Source: Apostichopus japonicus (lineage: Eukaryota > Echinodermata > Holothuroidea > Aspidochirotida > Stichopodidae). Taken from it: a stretch of DNA of 64,000 bases. The translations under genes and the position numbers were made by a program. Below are positions 1 to 13,245 of the stretch, in pieces (the first letter of the stretch is position 1; every line of letters begins with the position of its first letter). Under the pieces are notes generated by a model, which saw nothing but the letters and a program-made list of their open reading frames with translations, searched no databases and was not told the DNA's origin. The DNA is taken from assembly GCF_037975245.1 (NCBI RefSeq), contig NC_092567.1, positions 5,526,214 through 5,590,213 on the forward strand. The letters are read 5' to 3'.

Positions 1-120
1 GGTTATTGGCTCAGAGTGTTTGTTTCTTCAGTTTTCTTTCTCTCTCAGGACTATAAGGTCCTTGATGGGGACTTGAGTGTCCCTCCTGATCCTGTTTTTT
101 CTACTAAACTAAACTAACCC
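1..120 (+). repeat. possible LINE 3' end with (CTAAA)n-like tail
   Basis: The first 120 bases contain a pyrimidine-rich stretch and a short block ending in two to three copies of a CTAAA/ACTAA unit near 103-118. The pentanucleotide tail and the text before it resemble the 3' ends of the better-preserved LINEs at 45.6 kb and 53.5 kb. There is no coding part, so this is only a tail fragment cut by the window edge. Confidence 0.35.
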
Positions 121-2160
121 GTTTGTGGCCTATGGCATTGCACTGATAACGTGCTGATGCTTATTTTCACACGGCCCTCTGATACCTTACACCCAATAGC
201 TACTATAAGTTACAACTTACGTAGTTACTATTGTTTTTTAATGATCAAATCTGAGCACTGTACACAAAACTTGTTTGGCTCCACATAGTAGTTTGAGTAT
301 GATACAGGCATCATATCACCTTATTTCTCTTCCTTTACAACATTATATCCCTAACGCAATGTTATTAAGAAGCATAGACACAGGCACAGCCTAAGCTTAT
401 TGGTCGAGGTTACAATTAACTAGCGTAGCCTCGTTAGGCTTAGGTAACTTAACATGGGTAAATTAAATACAAGTTAGGCCTAGGCTAGCTTGACTTAACT
501 GCATATTTACCAACTACTAACTAGCCTACTATAACTAGTGCTAGACCAAGACTAGGCCCTGTTGTGTTAAACCTAGGCTTTAGACAGTAGTACCAGCCAA
601 CTATAACCTAGCCGTAGGGATGTAGAAGACGGTAAAATCGCGTATCACGTGACATCTTGTGATCACACGCAAATTTGAATGATTCGATACGTAAAGCACG
701 AAGAATAAGATAGACGCTCAAAAAGCCTCAAATTCGATCAAATTTAAAGCAGTATGTTACCTTCTCACCATGAGAGAGAAACAGCTATGTTGAACTGTGT
801 TTTAATACATTTATTTTATGTTTCTCCAATTTGTCTGTACCATCGGCATGCGAATAGTCAGTGCATGTGAATTGCGTGTAATTTCAATATAAAATAATTT
901 AAGGTCGGCCTAGCCTAACTTTTTTGTCATTTGAAGACCTAAAACTGTTGTATGGATACCTTTACAAAGGATTAATTTAATCTTGCATCATGGTTCTATC
1001 AGAGAATATCTCAAAACGACATGATCATTAATCACGTCCGTAATATCCCAACGGGTACATTTTGTACGTCCACTGTGCATCGACGATTTTAGAGACATTT
1101 TCTGAGGCTTCAACTGTCAAAACTTCAATTCAGTCAAATATTTGAAGGAGAGTATAATATTAATTAATCTTCAGGAAACAGAACGATCAGCCTGCATCAT
1201 CAGTTTTAGGAGAAAAAAAGGACCAAATTAGCATCGCGGTTTTACCGTATGCATATACCATCTAAGTTAGGGCCTACATCTGTTTATCATTTCTCTTTAT
1301 TTATAAGCTTCTTGAGCTTCCACAAACATATCATAGTAAAAGTGTATAGGACAAGAACACTCGAAAATTATTTGCATATGCTAAGTTTGTCATGATAGGA
1401 TTAACGTTAGGCCTAACTCGAACCTAGGCCTAAATTACTATTAGTTAATACTAGCCCTACGTACAGTGATTCGTTAACGCTAGCCATATAGCCTGTCAGT
1501 ATGCTAGGCCTAACTAGACTATGCCTACCGCCAGTCAACATCCTATTCAGTGTTCTAAACTGCAAATTTACAATATGCACGCAGGCTAAGCCACACAATT
1601 GTGCCTGTTAACATTTTATATAAATTAAACAAAAGAATAAAGTAGGGCCTACACTCGAACTGCGTAAGGAATTCGTCACCAAAGCCTTCTCCGCAAGAAA
1701 CGTTCTTAGCAATTCTGCCATTTTCACTGGAACTTCCAAGTACATACGTGTATAGAGGGACGTAGCTAAGACTTGATGATTGGGGGGGGGGGGGGGGTGT
1801 AATGGCTGAAATTCCAACTGGATGGGTTTTGAAGCCAGAAAATTCCAACTGCTGCCTTGTACCCTCCATGCACTATACTCGTCAACGATACGGTCAGTGT
1901 CATTCAGACTCCCCGTCTTTCGCGACTGCACTTTTGTTCCGAACTTTTTTCGAATCATTTGTACCACTGGCCCTCACTTCACAATCTTATGAATCATTAT
2001 GGTTAAGCAAGTTCACTGCGTATAAGTTTTATGCTTGAAGGCTACATAGACTACTAACTACAAAAGCTATGTTAATGTAACAAAGGGGATTTTTTTTTCT
2101 TCAACAAATTATATTCGACCACAAAAATACAGTGCTTTTTCCTAGCGCACTTAACATTAT
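121..2160. other. intergenic, no gene recognised
   Basis: AT-rich sequence with scattered stops in all frames. A run of sixteen G lies at 1782-1797 next to a short stretch similar to the ends of hAT-like repeats (a GACGTAGCTA-type string). Reading frames in this stretch are short, overlap on both strands and have no recognisable domain. Confidence 0.6.
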
Positions 2161-2460
2161 TTCCATTTGGAATGAAGTGAACAATTAAACATTTTGCAGA
2201 AAAATGTTGAGTTGACGAGATACGATAAGTTGTCTTTTAAACATTTTGCAGAAAATCGTTCAATTGCTCAGTTTGAATGAAGTGAACAATTGAACATTTT
2301 GCAGAAATTTTTTAAATTGACGAGATATGATAAGTTGTCAGCTAAACATTTTGCACAAAAAATGTCCAATTGACGAGATATGATAAGTTGTCAATTAAAC
2401 ATTTTGCAGAAAATTGTTCAATTGCTCAGTTAAAGCAACTGAGCAATCCAACATTTTTCT
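2160..2460 (+). repeat. degenerate tandem repeat (AACATTTTGCAGAAAAT unit)
   Basis: Five or so imperfect copies alternate the phrases AACATTTTGCAGAAA, AATTGACGAGATATGATAAG and GTTCAATTGCTCAG. It ends in a small self-complementary part (GCTCAGTTAAAGCAACTGAGC). It is noncoding, and no transposon ends are seen. Confidence 0.75.
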
Positions 2461-2898
2461 GATTTATATTAAGATTTAATCATGTTATCTAAACAATTTA
2501 CTGAAAAATGTCAACTTATGTGGCAAAGTTGTTCTTATGTTGATGGCACGTTTAAGCTTCCGTAGATTAGTATTGAGCGTTTTAGTTGTATACCATAGAG
2601 GCAATATATATCCTGAATTTATTTCAAGCTAGCGAACAGGGTCAACCCACCTAATAGCAAAATGAGTACATAAATAAACCGAATTGAAGCTGGCGAACGT
2701 TGTACAGTGGTTCTATGAGGCATATTCAAAATCATACGAAGTTTTGTATGGTGGAGTATAAGGATCGCGAGATACAGTTTCTCAAAGTGGTAAGAAAAAC
2801 GGTAAATATGACTAATTAAAGGTAAATTTTGAACGAAATTTTTCAATTTTTAGGTCATACACAATTACAGGAATATATGAATAGGCCCAGGTAAATTA

Positions 2899-2933
2899 GA
2901 GTGTGACAGTCGGAAATTCCGACTGTCGCACTC
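2899..2933. repeat. near-perfect short inverted repeat
   Basis: Arms of about 16 bp (GAGTGTGACAGTCGGA and its near-exact complement) are separated by only a few bases, giving a strong hairpin in isolated noncoding DNA. No U tract or gene context suggests a terminator; a relic of a palindromic MITE is possible. Confidence 0.7.
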
Positions 2934-5900
2934 AAATTTTCCAACTATCGTCAGTTTTACCAAGTTTGGGGGGTGGGGTGAGACACTCCGCTATCGACGT
3001 CCCTGCGTGCATATATAAATAATTTGTATATATCCCTGCACTACTTGCAATGCGCTAGTGTGCGCGGTCCTATCATGTTCGCCACTCATTGTAATCATGC
3101 AAATATCAAGAACACTTGATCATATATTACTTTCCTGATTGGACGTGATTTCAGTGGAATAGAAAGACTTACATCAACGCGATCCCGTAGCAAAATTGAA
3201 TAATATGATTGGATACTTCGGTCAGTGTAAACAAATATTGAGCGGTGCAACGGATTCTTTATATGATATGGAGTGATTTTTAGTCTAAACTCAGTCCAAT
3301 ACACTGAAAACAATTGCAATCGCACTTCAAACTGAAACATTCAGTCTATCATGTTAAGAGAGTACATGCAATAATTTCCATCATTCGTTGCTCTACACAT
3401 AGCCCGTTCACATTCCCGTTGCTAAGTAGAGAGGTTTAATTTGGGCAGTTGTATGTAGAAACTAAACGAATAAAAATAAAATAACGAATCACAGGTCCCT
3501 ACGAGAGCCTACGTACCCCCCCCCCCTCTCTACCGTACATTATATAGTTTCGTAAGAAACCTATCAACAACTAGAAACCGTGTACTGGTACAAGTACCTT
3601 GAAAGTATATAAATTTAATATATTGTACTAATCAATGAAGGAATTAAGGAAGGTGAGGATAGCACAAAACCTGATAGCCAGGCAATAGAATTGTACCCTA
3701 GTCCCCTCTCATCAACATATTAAATAAAAATATCATTGACAATGCCTTGAACAACGAAATCTACTTTACTTCGAAGCGTATATTATTACAGCAAAAACAA
3801 TTATAAAGAGCTTAAACTCCGTAACGGTTGCCATGCTACAATTAATCCGTCTAACGTCACTGTGTCTATACCTCTCTTTTACAAATTATTGTCTCTTTGT
3901 GGCAACAAATTCGCATCAGTAGTTTCAATTGTTCAAGTTTATAAAGTATTTTCTGCATACGAAACTTACCCGACTACTAAGTTTGTAAAAGTACCCTGTC
4001 TTCGCTATGCACTGTAATATGCTGGAAGCAAAATGTCTTTAATGTGAATACAGTTATTGTAAGATTAGTTTCTGCAAGCTTTAAATCCAGACCTACATAG
4101 CGAGGTCTTCTCAATTACTGGTCATGTTCCCTGCACTGAACTACGTTAATTCACACTGATGTGCTATCACTCTTGTCATAGACTAGTCATTAATCGAATT
4201 TTACGAAGATTATTTTTGTATCAGGAACGTAAATTCATGGTGTGGGTAGGATAAGAAACGAAAGAAACGCGAAATACCCGACAGTACTGCAATGGTCAAT
4301 TGATCCCTCCACGGTTCTGGGATACAAACAAAAGTCATTGCATTCGTCGTTCCCACGTGTATTTTTATGGAACTAGAAATCTATCTAAGCAAGCAAGTAG
4401 TTGGGGAGAGACGAAATTAACGAAGTTTGTTTTTACATAATTGCCAGTAAACGGTTTAGCAAAGATATTTTTTTAAAAGCCATGATTGCCATCTCGTATT
4501 AGAAATTTAAGTTGAATGACTGTCACGCAAATTATATATATTTATAGATTCTTTACACAGTCAAACCAAACGCTAAGAAAATGATCATTTTGTGTTTGCT
4601 ATCAAGTGAATGATCGAGGTCTACTTTTCTAAGTTTTAAAGCAGCTTTTAGCGTCCTTTTCTATAATGTTCTCAACCGCATTGACCCCACGATGCCATAA
4701 CGGCATACATACCTAGCTTATCTGATCAAATCTAACTTCAAATGGTGGTATAATGTAGTATAATTTACAAATGTGAACGTTGTCTTTCTCGAAGATATTT
4801 TCCGTTAGGATCGAAATCAACCCCGCCATAACATGAATAATTAAATTCTGCGAACGTCATTGAATATTGAGGTAAATAACGACTGTTTACTTTGCCGGCG
4901 TCGTAAGCAACCCAGAACATCATAATGTACTACAACACTGTGCTCTATTTGTACATATTCTGTGTGGCTGTGATAACGACTCAACTTTTTCGAATTACTG
5001 AATGAATCTATTTTAAGCAATGGCTCATTTTTAAACTTGTCAGCTATTCACTGATTGGTTGAATTCAAAGTAGTGGATTTGGGGAACTGTATACGAATAA
5101 TTTTAAATGAGGAATTTGTCAGAAGACACTCTACTCATTATCTGCAGAAGTCCTTAGTTACTCGCCAATTGATGCTCTTGGCAGGGGAAAAACTTGGCTA
5201 ATATAGTAGTTTGCTGTTTTGTGATGAATTTATGTAAAACCACTCGATGGACATGTCAATAGGGTGGGAAAACGGCGACAAAACGCAAAAAGCTGCCCAA
5301 GAAGTTATAACAACTTGAAAGCAAAATACCGATTACAGTAGTAGCCCACCCCGCTGAAGATTGATAAATGGGATGGGGGCTGGGAATCTGAGAAACATCT
5401 TTTCTGTTGCTGAGATATAAATGTTTGAGTTTAGTCATAAAACAGAAAAGTACTGATTGTGCAATAACCTATCACGTCAAAACATTATGCACCTTAAATT
5501 GTCTTTGTTTTCTGTTATAATTGAAAGCGGCTTACTTAACCTTTAGTAATTTAGTAATTTACAAAGTCGTACCTATCGACCAACTCTTCTCGCGTTCCAT
5601 ACGCATATGACTTGTGATAAACAACTGAATTATGAAACAGACCCAAGCTGTCATGCGTATTATAGTATAATAATGACTCAGATCGTGTCTCGAAAAGTTG
5701 GGGCCTCGTGGACAACTGTGACATCCACAGGGGGTTCGTGGGGGAATAAAGTTATGGAAACCCTCGTTTAATGTTTAAGCAGGGGGGTCCCTGGTATGTG
5801 CGATAGTCTGTGTATCTAGGGGTATCAATGTATTGCTGGCTGGAAGAGAGTTTGTTCTTGCTGCCGGGGTGTATGTTAACAGTCTGGTGGACATTTTTGT

Positions 5901-7695
5901 CTCTGAACTTAGTATACGGGGAAGTAACAAGAGACGGATATACCGTGGGCGGGATCAGCTCATATATGTAGCAGGGTAGAGAGCGTTGATCGGCTTGTTA
6001 TTGTTTTCTGATATGTGTCAATGCTATCGGATATGTCGTAATTGGTCAGATACTCGTGTATAGGCTTCTACACAGTTTCGGGGTCGTTTATATTGCTATG
6101 CGAGTAGCGTTTTTATACATTAATTTGGTATACATTATGAACAAGTTGCCAGGCAGAATCCTTGCCGAATTTTATAGCGTTTGTCAGAGGCAATGTTTTC
6201 AAGGTTATTTTTGGGCTTCTGCAAAAGACATATGGATCGGATTGATGCACTCTGCAGCTGTGCTGCGCACACTACTTGTGCGGTTACAAGGCCGTTGCAG
6301 CGTAGGGTTCACGGGCTGACGCGGTCCATCGTTAGCTGCGCTGCGTTGCCTTTGACGAATTCATCATTTGCTGCGCTGCGTTGTCTATAGCGCAATGCCG
6401 ACAGTTAAACGCGCTGCTAGGCAACTTGCGCATTACAGAATAGCTGTGCCGGGATAGGGTTAGCTTATGTACGTTATCCGTGTGTCGTGTTTTAGTCGTA
6501 AGGGTATTCCTACTTATATATATTTATTTGTTTGTCACACTGGGGAAGATGTACTACAGGTTCATTGTATATGACAAGTATATATACTTATTAATCTCAG
6601 GATGCACTGTTAGTGTATTTTATTCAACGGTTTCCTCGATTCTATCCCTAACCCCCCCCCCCCCCCACCCACACACACATTACTTACCAACCGACTACGC
6701 TACAACATAACTGGAACGGACAGCGTTATAATACATTCAATGAGTACTACAAGCGTTCAGTGTCACAAGGGGGCACGTCACGGGGTTGGAACGTTTTTTT
6801 TTTTACGCGATTCCGCATTGAAATATTTGGTCAAGGTTAACGTATACGACGAAGGCTGAGTAATTGTCGGGTGGCTCGTCGACAAGTACAAAGGAGCTCT
6901 AGTACTTGATCCAAGCTAACACTTAGCTAGGCAAGGACTTCATAGTGCAATGATCTATGTGATTTAAGTTCTAAATATAACCGTTATAGTAGGTTCAATT
7001 CAGCGAGAATCTCATTGAACCGTACCCATATGCAAAGTGCGTGTCATAACCAAAAAGCGTTACTTAAAACAGGACGATTCTAAAAGGCGTTATGAAAGCG
7101 TTCACGTCATCAGTGTACACAGTATATAGTAACTGACGTTTCCCTACTAAAGTATATGTAGTATGACCTCTGCCTCGGTTGGATAATTATGAATAGATTT
7201 GTTATGTTACAACGTTTACTGAAGAAAGGACCCATATTTTAAAGGTTTTTTGAAATAAAAGTAAACAGTATGTAAGTGTGATACAATTACTCAAATCAGA
7301 ACGTATGGCACATCAGTTGTACGACAGGTTTAACACGGCGATCACGGTAATACACGAAGTAGTGGATGTGTTTCTCAAAATAGCTTTGTACATCGGATTG
7401 ATGTCTGCACAATTTGGATATATTGACTGGGTTTTTGTAAAGGAATTCCGATACAGTCACATTGTCCTTAGATTAAAAAGGCTTGATATATTGCTATGGC
7501 ATTGTGTTCATCACCTCTTCCAGAAACAAACAGTTGGAAATCACCTCCCATTCCAGGACCATTCGACACCAATAATTCAAGGATTGAATATAACAATAAA
7601 GAACTCCCATATTATTGAAACTAAAGGTCGTTGAGTCAATGTTATTTACACCAGAACAAAGGACATCCAATTTAACCATCATTAGGTGAGTAAAT
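2934..7695. other. intergenic, no gene recognised
   Basis: Nearly 5 kb without a convincing coding region. A C/G homopolymer tract sits near 6652-6666. Reading frames of 60-87 codons occur but look random. A segment at about 3619-3690 (GAATTAAGGAAGGTGAG and flanks) recurs in degraded form at about 7703-7770, so at least one old dispersed repeat family is present. Confidence 0.55.
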
Positions 7696-7702
7696 AAGGT
7701 TA

Positions 7703-7770
7703 ATAGATTGTACTAATAAATGGAGGAATTAGGTGAGGTGGGTATAGTGCAAGACCTGGTGACATAGAGG
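7703..7770 (+). repeat. dispersed repeat fragment shared with about 3619-3690
   Basis: Both places read approximately TTGTACTAAT, AATGGAGGAATTA, GGTGAGG, TAGTGCAAGACCTG with scattered differences. Orientation is the same. Boundaries are unclear. The hAT MITE at 7779 begins just after it. Confidence 0.5.
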
Positions 7771-7778
7771 GAATCCAC

Positions 7779-8154
7779 CAGTGGCGGAGCGTCCATACAG
7801 TCAGGGGGGGCGAATGCCCCCCCCCCCCCCTGACGGACTCAAATGGACTGCTGGCGCCCTATTCAGCTTTTTACCACTTTTTATTTATTCGCGATTATTG
7901 ACTTTATTATTGCGTTCTCATCTACCTATTGACATTTGTCACATTTTGTTGGCGATGACACCTATTTATTCCCGTTTATCTGCAAATTAGCAAGGCCCGG
8001 AAAGGGTCATTTCCGGCGATCTAGGGAGTACCTTTACTCAAAAAATGTCGGTACGCTCCGCGCCAACCTGGGGTGGCGCTGCGCTTAGATAGTGTTGAGC
8101 GCCCCTACAGACCATTCTCGCCCCCCTTGACCAATACCCCTAGCTCCGCCACTG
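7779..8154 (+). mobile_element. non-autonomous hAT element (MITE, 376 bp) with exact 8-bp TSD
   Basis: The terminal inverted repeats are CAGTGGCGGAGC at 7779-7790 and the exact complement at 8143-8154. The 8-bp direct repeat GAATCCAC flanks them at 7771-7778 and 8155-8162. An 8-bp duplication with CAGTG-type ends is the hallmark of the hAT superfamily. The inside has a C/G homopolymer and a conserved core (CATTTCCGGCGATCT, then GCGCCAACCTGGGGTGGCGC, then CGCTTAGATAG) that recurs at 13.4, 14.6, 51.85 and 52.9 kb. No transposase is encoded. Confidence 0.88.
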
Positions 8155-8162
8155 GAATCCAC

Positions 8163-10369
8163 CACTCCCCCCTACACACACACACAAAACAGACACGCTA
8201 GACTGTATATAGACGTTTGGTAGTGGAATCTTTCTTTTGTGTTCACTGTGGTAACCTCTGTATTAAGCTGTATGTATTATGTGCGTGTATTTGTCCCTTC
8301 ACAGAATTTGCAGTTTAAACCTTCTATAAAAACTATACCTAACTACATGTCCTCAAGTTCTATTTCGATGTAGCCGTCCTCACAACAACTAGTGCATTTA
8401 AAATTAATGTTTAGAGTCGAGGATTAATTCGCATTAAGTAGAAGCTCACTATGCAGGTTATACCTTAGTACCTGCGACAAAAATAAAGGTTGAATGGCAC
8501 ATTGCTACGATCCGCATGTAAAATATAGTTTTACTTTCTGAGAAGGTACCAGATATATGACGTACATGTGAGCATGCGTACATGCTGTAAATACGGTGAT
8601 ACGACCTTAATCGATGTTGGTGACCATATAGCTATATTGGCCGTTCACTATATTGATATAGCGGGGAACATTTACATGTGGTTCAGACGACGAATATATT
8701 GTATTCAAGAGACAAAACTAATTTAACGTAAGAGTCCAGCGGTATATTAGAGTTTTAACTCACACACTTATGTTAGGTACTAATTGAGAGAGCCGAAATC
8801 AAACAACCTTCTAGCATTCAAACAAAAATGATGGCTGCTAGGAAGGAGCATAAGGGCAAGGGGTGAGGAGATGGGAGGAAAGGAAATAACACCGTTATTT
8901 CGCGTATGTCTTTTGCACAAGAAATAACAATTTTTTTTTTCAAATAGAAGGTTAATTAAGCTTCTGCAGCGTTGCTGCTTTTGTTTTAACAATATAGCAA
9001 TCCGTCACAATCCTACAAGCATCTGTGTGTAGTCATGCATAGAGCCAATGTATGGTTCGTTAATCTTTACAGTGGTGTGTAATTCGCTATTTTGGCTACT
9101 CTATACATATCACGTTTTATGCTAGACACATTCGAATCACAAACCTCCATTTCCCCGTAGAATACATATAATTCTGATACATTCCTAAGGAAAGTAAATA
9201 CCGAAACTGAAGCATTTATTACTTATTCCTGTTGTATATATTTATCATCTTTACCAAATCTCAAATTCCTTGTCTTCCATTATTTAACTCTGATCTTCCA
9301 AAAAAACGACCTTGGCGAAGCGTCTTGCAAATGCGATACCGTATCCATAGTAACTGTCATGTTAAAACGCACAATGAAATAACGCGGATGCTATACATCA
9401 AGTTTGTTAAAACTTCTTCGAACTTCAATCACCTCCACCGCCAACCCCCACTATCCATTATACCTCTAGATTTAACCATCGCATTTTTTTATGAGTCTGC
9501 CCTGCAAAAAAAAAAGAAAACAAATTAATTGTATCCCTTCAATTGATGGAACCTCATATTACCTGTTTACCCCTGTCCAACATCCCTCACCCTGTTCTCC
9601 CTGTAACCATTATTACATTTTCACACCAAAGTACTTTTTTCCCAAATAAAATCAGCTTGCTACCATTTATCATTATTACAATTGTTGAAGCAAGATATGA
9701 ACCTTTTTATCAAATTCTCAGCACATTCAAACTGGATTGTGTAACTATATTTTCCGATCGCCTCGATTTTACCTGATGATATTCGGGGAAGTCGTGGTAA
9801 TAGAGCTTTACGTGTACTTGGGTGTATTTTACTGACGAAGCTTTTCTACTGCAAGATATGGTACGGAATGCTAAGTTACTAGAAACTATTTCAATACCTT
9901 TTGTGTTGGTTATGTCAATACTAAGGCCAGGGTGACTACTTTTGGTTTTTCACCAATCTAGGTTGACGCTACTTTATGAAGATTTCAAGTTTTCTATCGG
10001 TTTACAGATTCCATCGGTTATGCGAGAAGTGTTGATCACCCCAGCCGTATTGAAAGTATCTGGCAGAAATATATAACTGGTAAGTGAAGCAGTAAATGCT
10101 ATAGTAGAAAGTGAATTTAGTAAACTAAACACACATAGGAAACGTTATTTTGTCTGCTATGTAGTTCTGTTATAATGTGTCTTATTGTGTGGTTTTTGCC
10201 CAAATCTACTGAATGCTACTTTGAAGTACTTTCAATTAGCAGCCTACTTTTCCACGAAAATCCATGTCGGCAAGGAAGTCTTCAAAAGATTCCAAATGTC
10301 GTTTGCCAATAGAGAATATTTCAAAAACACCAAATTAATAATATTATCTAACAATGATGAATATTGTGT
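8163..10369. other. intergenic, no gene recognised
   Basis: AT-rich. Frames up to 98 codons (9232-9528) are low-complexity and without domains. No RNA gene or clear repeat was recognised. Confidence 0.55.
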
Positions 10370-10835
10370 AAAAGTAAGTTGGCCTGACGCTTCGATCCTA
10401 GCAGGATCTTCTTCAAAGGTTAAATGACAAGTAACAGTAACAGAAGGGACAAAAACACGCACAGAATACAGACAGGTTAATGAGCATGATGAACACAAAG
10501 AGATGGATGTAAGGGGATCAGCAGACAAGGGATGGAGAGAAGAAAGAAAGAAACCAACAGGGGAAGAGGAGAGGTAGGAGATAAACAGAGGAGGGACAAA
10601 GAGAGGATTATGGGAAGGGGTTAGGGAATAAACTGGAGAAGGACAAAGACATAAAGGTGTGGAGAAAAAAGGATGGAAGAGAGCTACGAGTAGAGGAGTG
10701 ATGGGGGGGGGGGTGGACAAGGGGAGGAGGTGGGCACGAAAGGAAAGTTAGTCATGTCCTTCCTGAATGTTGAGCCCATAAGGTTGAATGGTGCGAAGAC
10801 GTTGCATCCACAGCCTCTCTCTGCTGATTCGTATT
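10370..10835 (-). repeat. dispersed retroelement-like repeat, copy 1 (Penelope-like?)
   Basis: About 460 bp matching the segment at 60,570-61,010 through most of its length: the AACAGAAGGGACAAAAACAC block, the purine-rich GGATGGAGAGAAG block and the CTTCCTGAATGTTGAG block. On the minus strand it carries a hammerhead-like core. A 158-codon frame across it is proline/serine-rich because of the purine-rich repeat and is not a real gene. Hammerhead motifs are known from Penelope-like elements, so that is the suggested source; no reverse transcriptase is present. Confidence 0.65.
10385..10416 (-). ncRNA. hammerhead ribozyme-like core (degenerate)
   Basis: Read on the minus strand: a UUGAAGA box (CUGANGA with one change), a stem GAUCC/GGAUC closed by a UGCUA-type loop, then GAAG in place of GAAA, then CGUC. 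The related copy at 23,311 keeps CUGA and GAAAC but loses another base. The consensus of the three copies restores both boxes. Stems I and III were not verified. Confidence 0.4.
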
Positions 10836-11498
10836 AGGTGAATATTAGCAGAAAAATATTGTTATGGAACTAAAACTGCGTATGTTAACATAACCCAAAA
10901 ATAAAATAAAATAAAAATTAGACATGACTGTGTCACCGGAGTGACACGGACCCAGCCATTCATCCTTTCATGACCTTTGACCCTAAATGTGTGTATACCT
11001 CATAGACACTGGTGAAAAGCAATGCATAACGTGTTAGTCGCATTATCATTGGTATCGGAGTAAATTAAATCATTGACACCTAGATGACCGCATTTGACCT
11101 TTGACCCCATAACCGTTATTATGTTTTTGTTCTATTTTTATTTTTTGTGTTTGTTTCTTTTGTTTGTTGTTTTCTAACATGCAGTTTCTTTTAAGAAGGA
11201 CTATTTGCTTTAAATTACATTACAATCATGAGATTCAAAGCTTTTAATTTAAATTGGATTTTGAAAAAGGGTAAATCTGCAAAGTGGGTGTGCCGAATAG
11301 GCTACTAACACATTTGCGTGAATTTTGACCCCACAAGCAGAGGTCATATAATAAGGTAGTCATTGACTTTTCTTAATCTTTTATCAAGGCCTACAAGATG
11401 GCACATTTTTTTTTCACTCTTCTTATTTTGTTCTGTTCTTCTTTCTTTCTCTTTTTTTTTTCTTTTCTTACTTCTTGATAGTTTGCATTTGATACTGC
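10836..11498. other. noncoding, AATAAA-rich tail and AGGTCA-type motifs
   Basis: A run of AAATA repeats near 10,900-10,920 may be the tail of an old retroposon. The following 400 bp contains several TGACCTTTGACCC strings, a motif also seen (inverted) at 29.9-30.8 kb and in the 46.3-kb satellite. The T/C-rich stretch before 11,499 would be the 5' part of the LINE that follows. Confidence 0.45.
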
Positions 11499-13241
11499 AT
11501 GGAGCATTGTACTTTATTTAGTCACCTCTGTTGTATTTGTGCGCATAGCTTAACGTCTAGTGATCGTTGTTCCATAGGTCATTGCTGTAATTGCTCCGGG
11601 GTTATAACATGGCATAATGACTGTATTAGTAATCCTATTGTTAGTTTGCATGGGGACATAGCCTGTATCATTTGTAAAAATACTCGAAATCACTTTCAAG
11701 CATGCGACGACATTAATTCCCCTCTCAGTTCTATTGATCCTGATATCAATTCTGTTCAAAGTTTTCAAGCTACTAACTGCAAGTATTATGATTATAATTT
11801 CTTTCAAGATATTACCAACGATTTATGGGATCAGAAACTTACCTTGTATCATGTGAATGCTAGGTCTCTGAATAGTAACTTTAATAATTTATTATTATCA
11901 CTAAGATCCGTTAGGCATAATTTTTTTGTTATCGGTATAACCGAGACCTGGCTTGGTAATCGTAATACTTTACATACTCTCTACAACATCCCTGGGTATA
12001 ATATGGAACATGCCTCTAGGCAAGGGCGTGGTGGAGGGGTCGCACTATATATCAATTCATCTCTTAAATACAAATCTCGTTCAGATTTGAGTATATTTGT
12101 AGAAGGCGTATTTGAGTCGACTTTTATAGAACTACAGGCTTCTCATTCGCCAATCATCATAGGGGTTATTTATTGCCCCTCCGGTGTTAGCGAAACTGTG
12201 CTTGACATGTTCTCTACTTTATTTATTTCATTGAATCGAGAAGACAGGAGTTGTTTCTTAATGGGCGATTTTAACTGTAATCTCTTAATTACATCGGAAA
12301 ACATCGGTAATCAGTTTATCAACCTTGTACACTCTCACTCTTTTCGTCCACTCCACAATTTGCCTTCTAGGATAACGTCACACTCTGCTACACTTCTTGA
12401 TGTAATTTTTACGAATAGTCCATCACTGTCATCTACCTCGGGCATAATTTGTGACGACATTTCGGATCATTTCCCTGTTTTTACTATTGTTGACATTGAC
12501 AATGTTAAAACTAGTATTCCGTCAATTACTTTAAGGAGGCACGTTAATCCAGCAACTCTACGGTTATTTCGGTCTGCTATTGAAAACGAAACTTGGCAAG
12601 ATGTCTTTTATGGCAATGATGTAAACGTTGCATTTGATCAGTTTAATAAAATATTTAGTAAGCATTTAAACAACTGTCTTCCGTATGTTCCTAGTACAAA
12701 GAAGGGTATTAGTGACAAGAATGACTGGATGACTCCTGCCATCCTTAATTCTTGCCGTACAAAGAATCGTCTATATAAAAAATATCTCCGTAGCCGTACT
12801 GCAAACAACTTGAACGACTACAAACGTTTTCGTAATCGTCTTACGTCTGTTATCAGGCTGGCCAAAATGTCTTACTACACCAATATGTTTAATAATAACA
12901 ACCAGGATGCGAAAAGTATGTGGCGGTCAATAAATACCCTTTTACATGGTCGACAAGCTAATCGCACTCCTGAACAGATTAATTATCAGGGGGTCAGTTT
13001 TTCTAATCCTATGGATATTGGAAACATTTTTAATGATTATTTTACTACTATTGGTCCAGCCACTCAACATAAGATTCCTAATGTTAATTCTCACTACAAA
13101 ATGTACCTGCAAGCACCAGTTATTGACTCTTTATTCATTATTCCTGCAACAAGAGATGAGGTCCTTAAAGTACTTCTATCACTCAAGCCATCCGCTGCTG
13201 GTTTTGATGGTGTTTCTGCTATTATTGTAAAACATGTTGGC
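11499..13241 (+). CDS. CR1-type LINE ORF2 fragment: PHD-like finger plus AP endonuclease, RT truncated
   Basis: An uninterrupted frame from ATG 11499. Residues 10-60 contain a cysteine/histidine pattern (CCIC, later HCCNC, WHNDC, CIIC) like a PHD-type treble-clef finger. Next comes an AP-like endonuclease with its usual landmarks: YHVNARSL, TETWL, GGGVALYI, GVIYCPSG, MGDFNCNL and SDHFPVF. A linker with FNDYFTTIG follows. The reverse transcriptase is just beginning (AAGFDGVSAIIVKHV) when similarity stops at about 13,241, where hAT-like repeat sequence starts; the frame then ends by chance at 13,250. This is therefore a 3'-truncated non-LTR retrotransposon of the CR1/Jockey group. The long open frame suggests a fairly young copy before truncation. 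Confidence 0.85.
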
Positions 13242-13245
13242 TGGT

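Noticed and set aside
7278-7634. 118-codon plus-strand frame
   Set aside because: Begins at GTG, no recognisable domain, no splice or neighbour support.
10244-10720. 158-codon minus-strand frame rich in Pro/Ser/Leu
   Set aside because: It lies across a purine-rich dispersed repeat and the matching copy at 60.6 kb breaks it; composition artefact.
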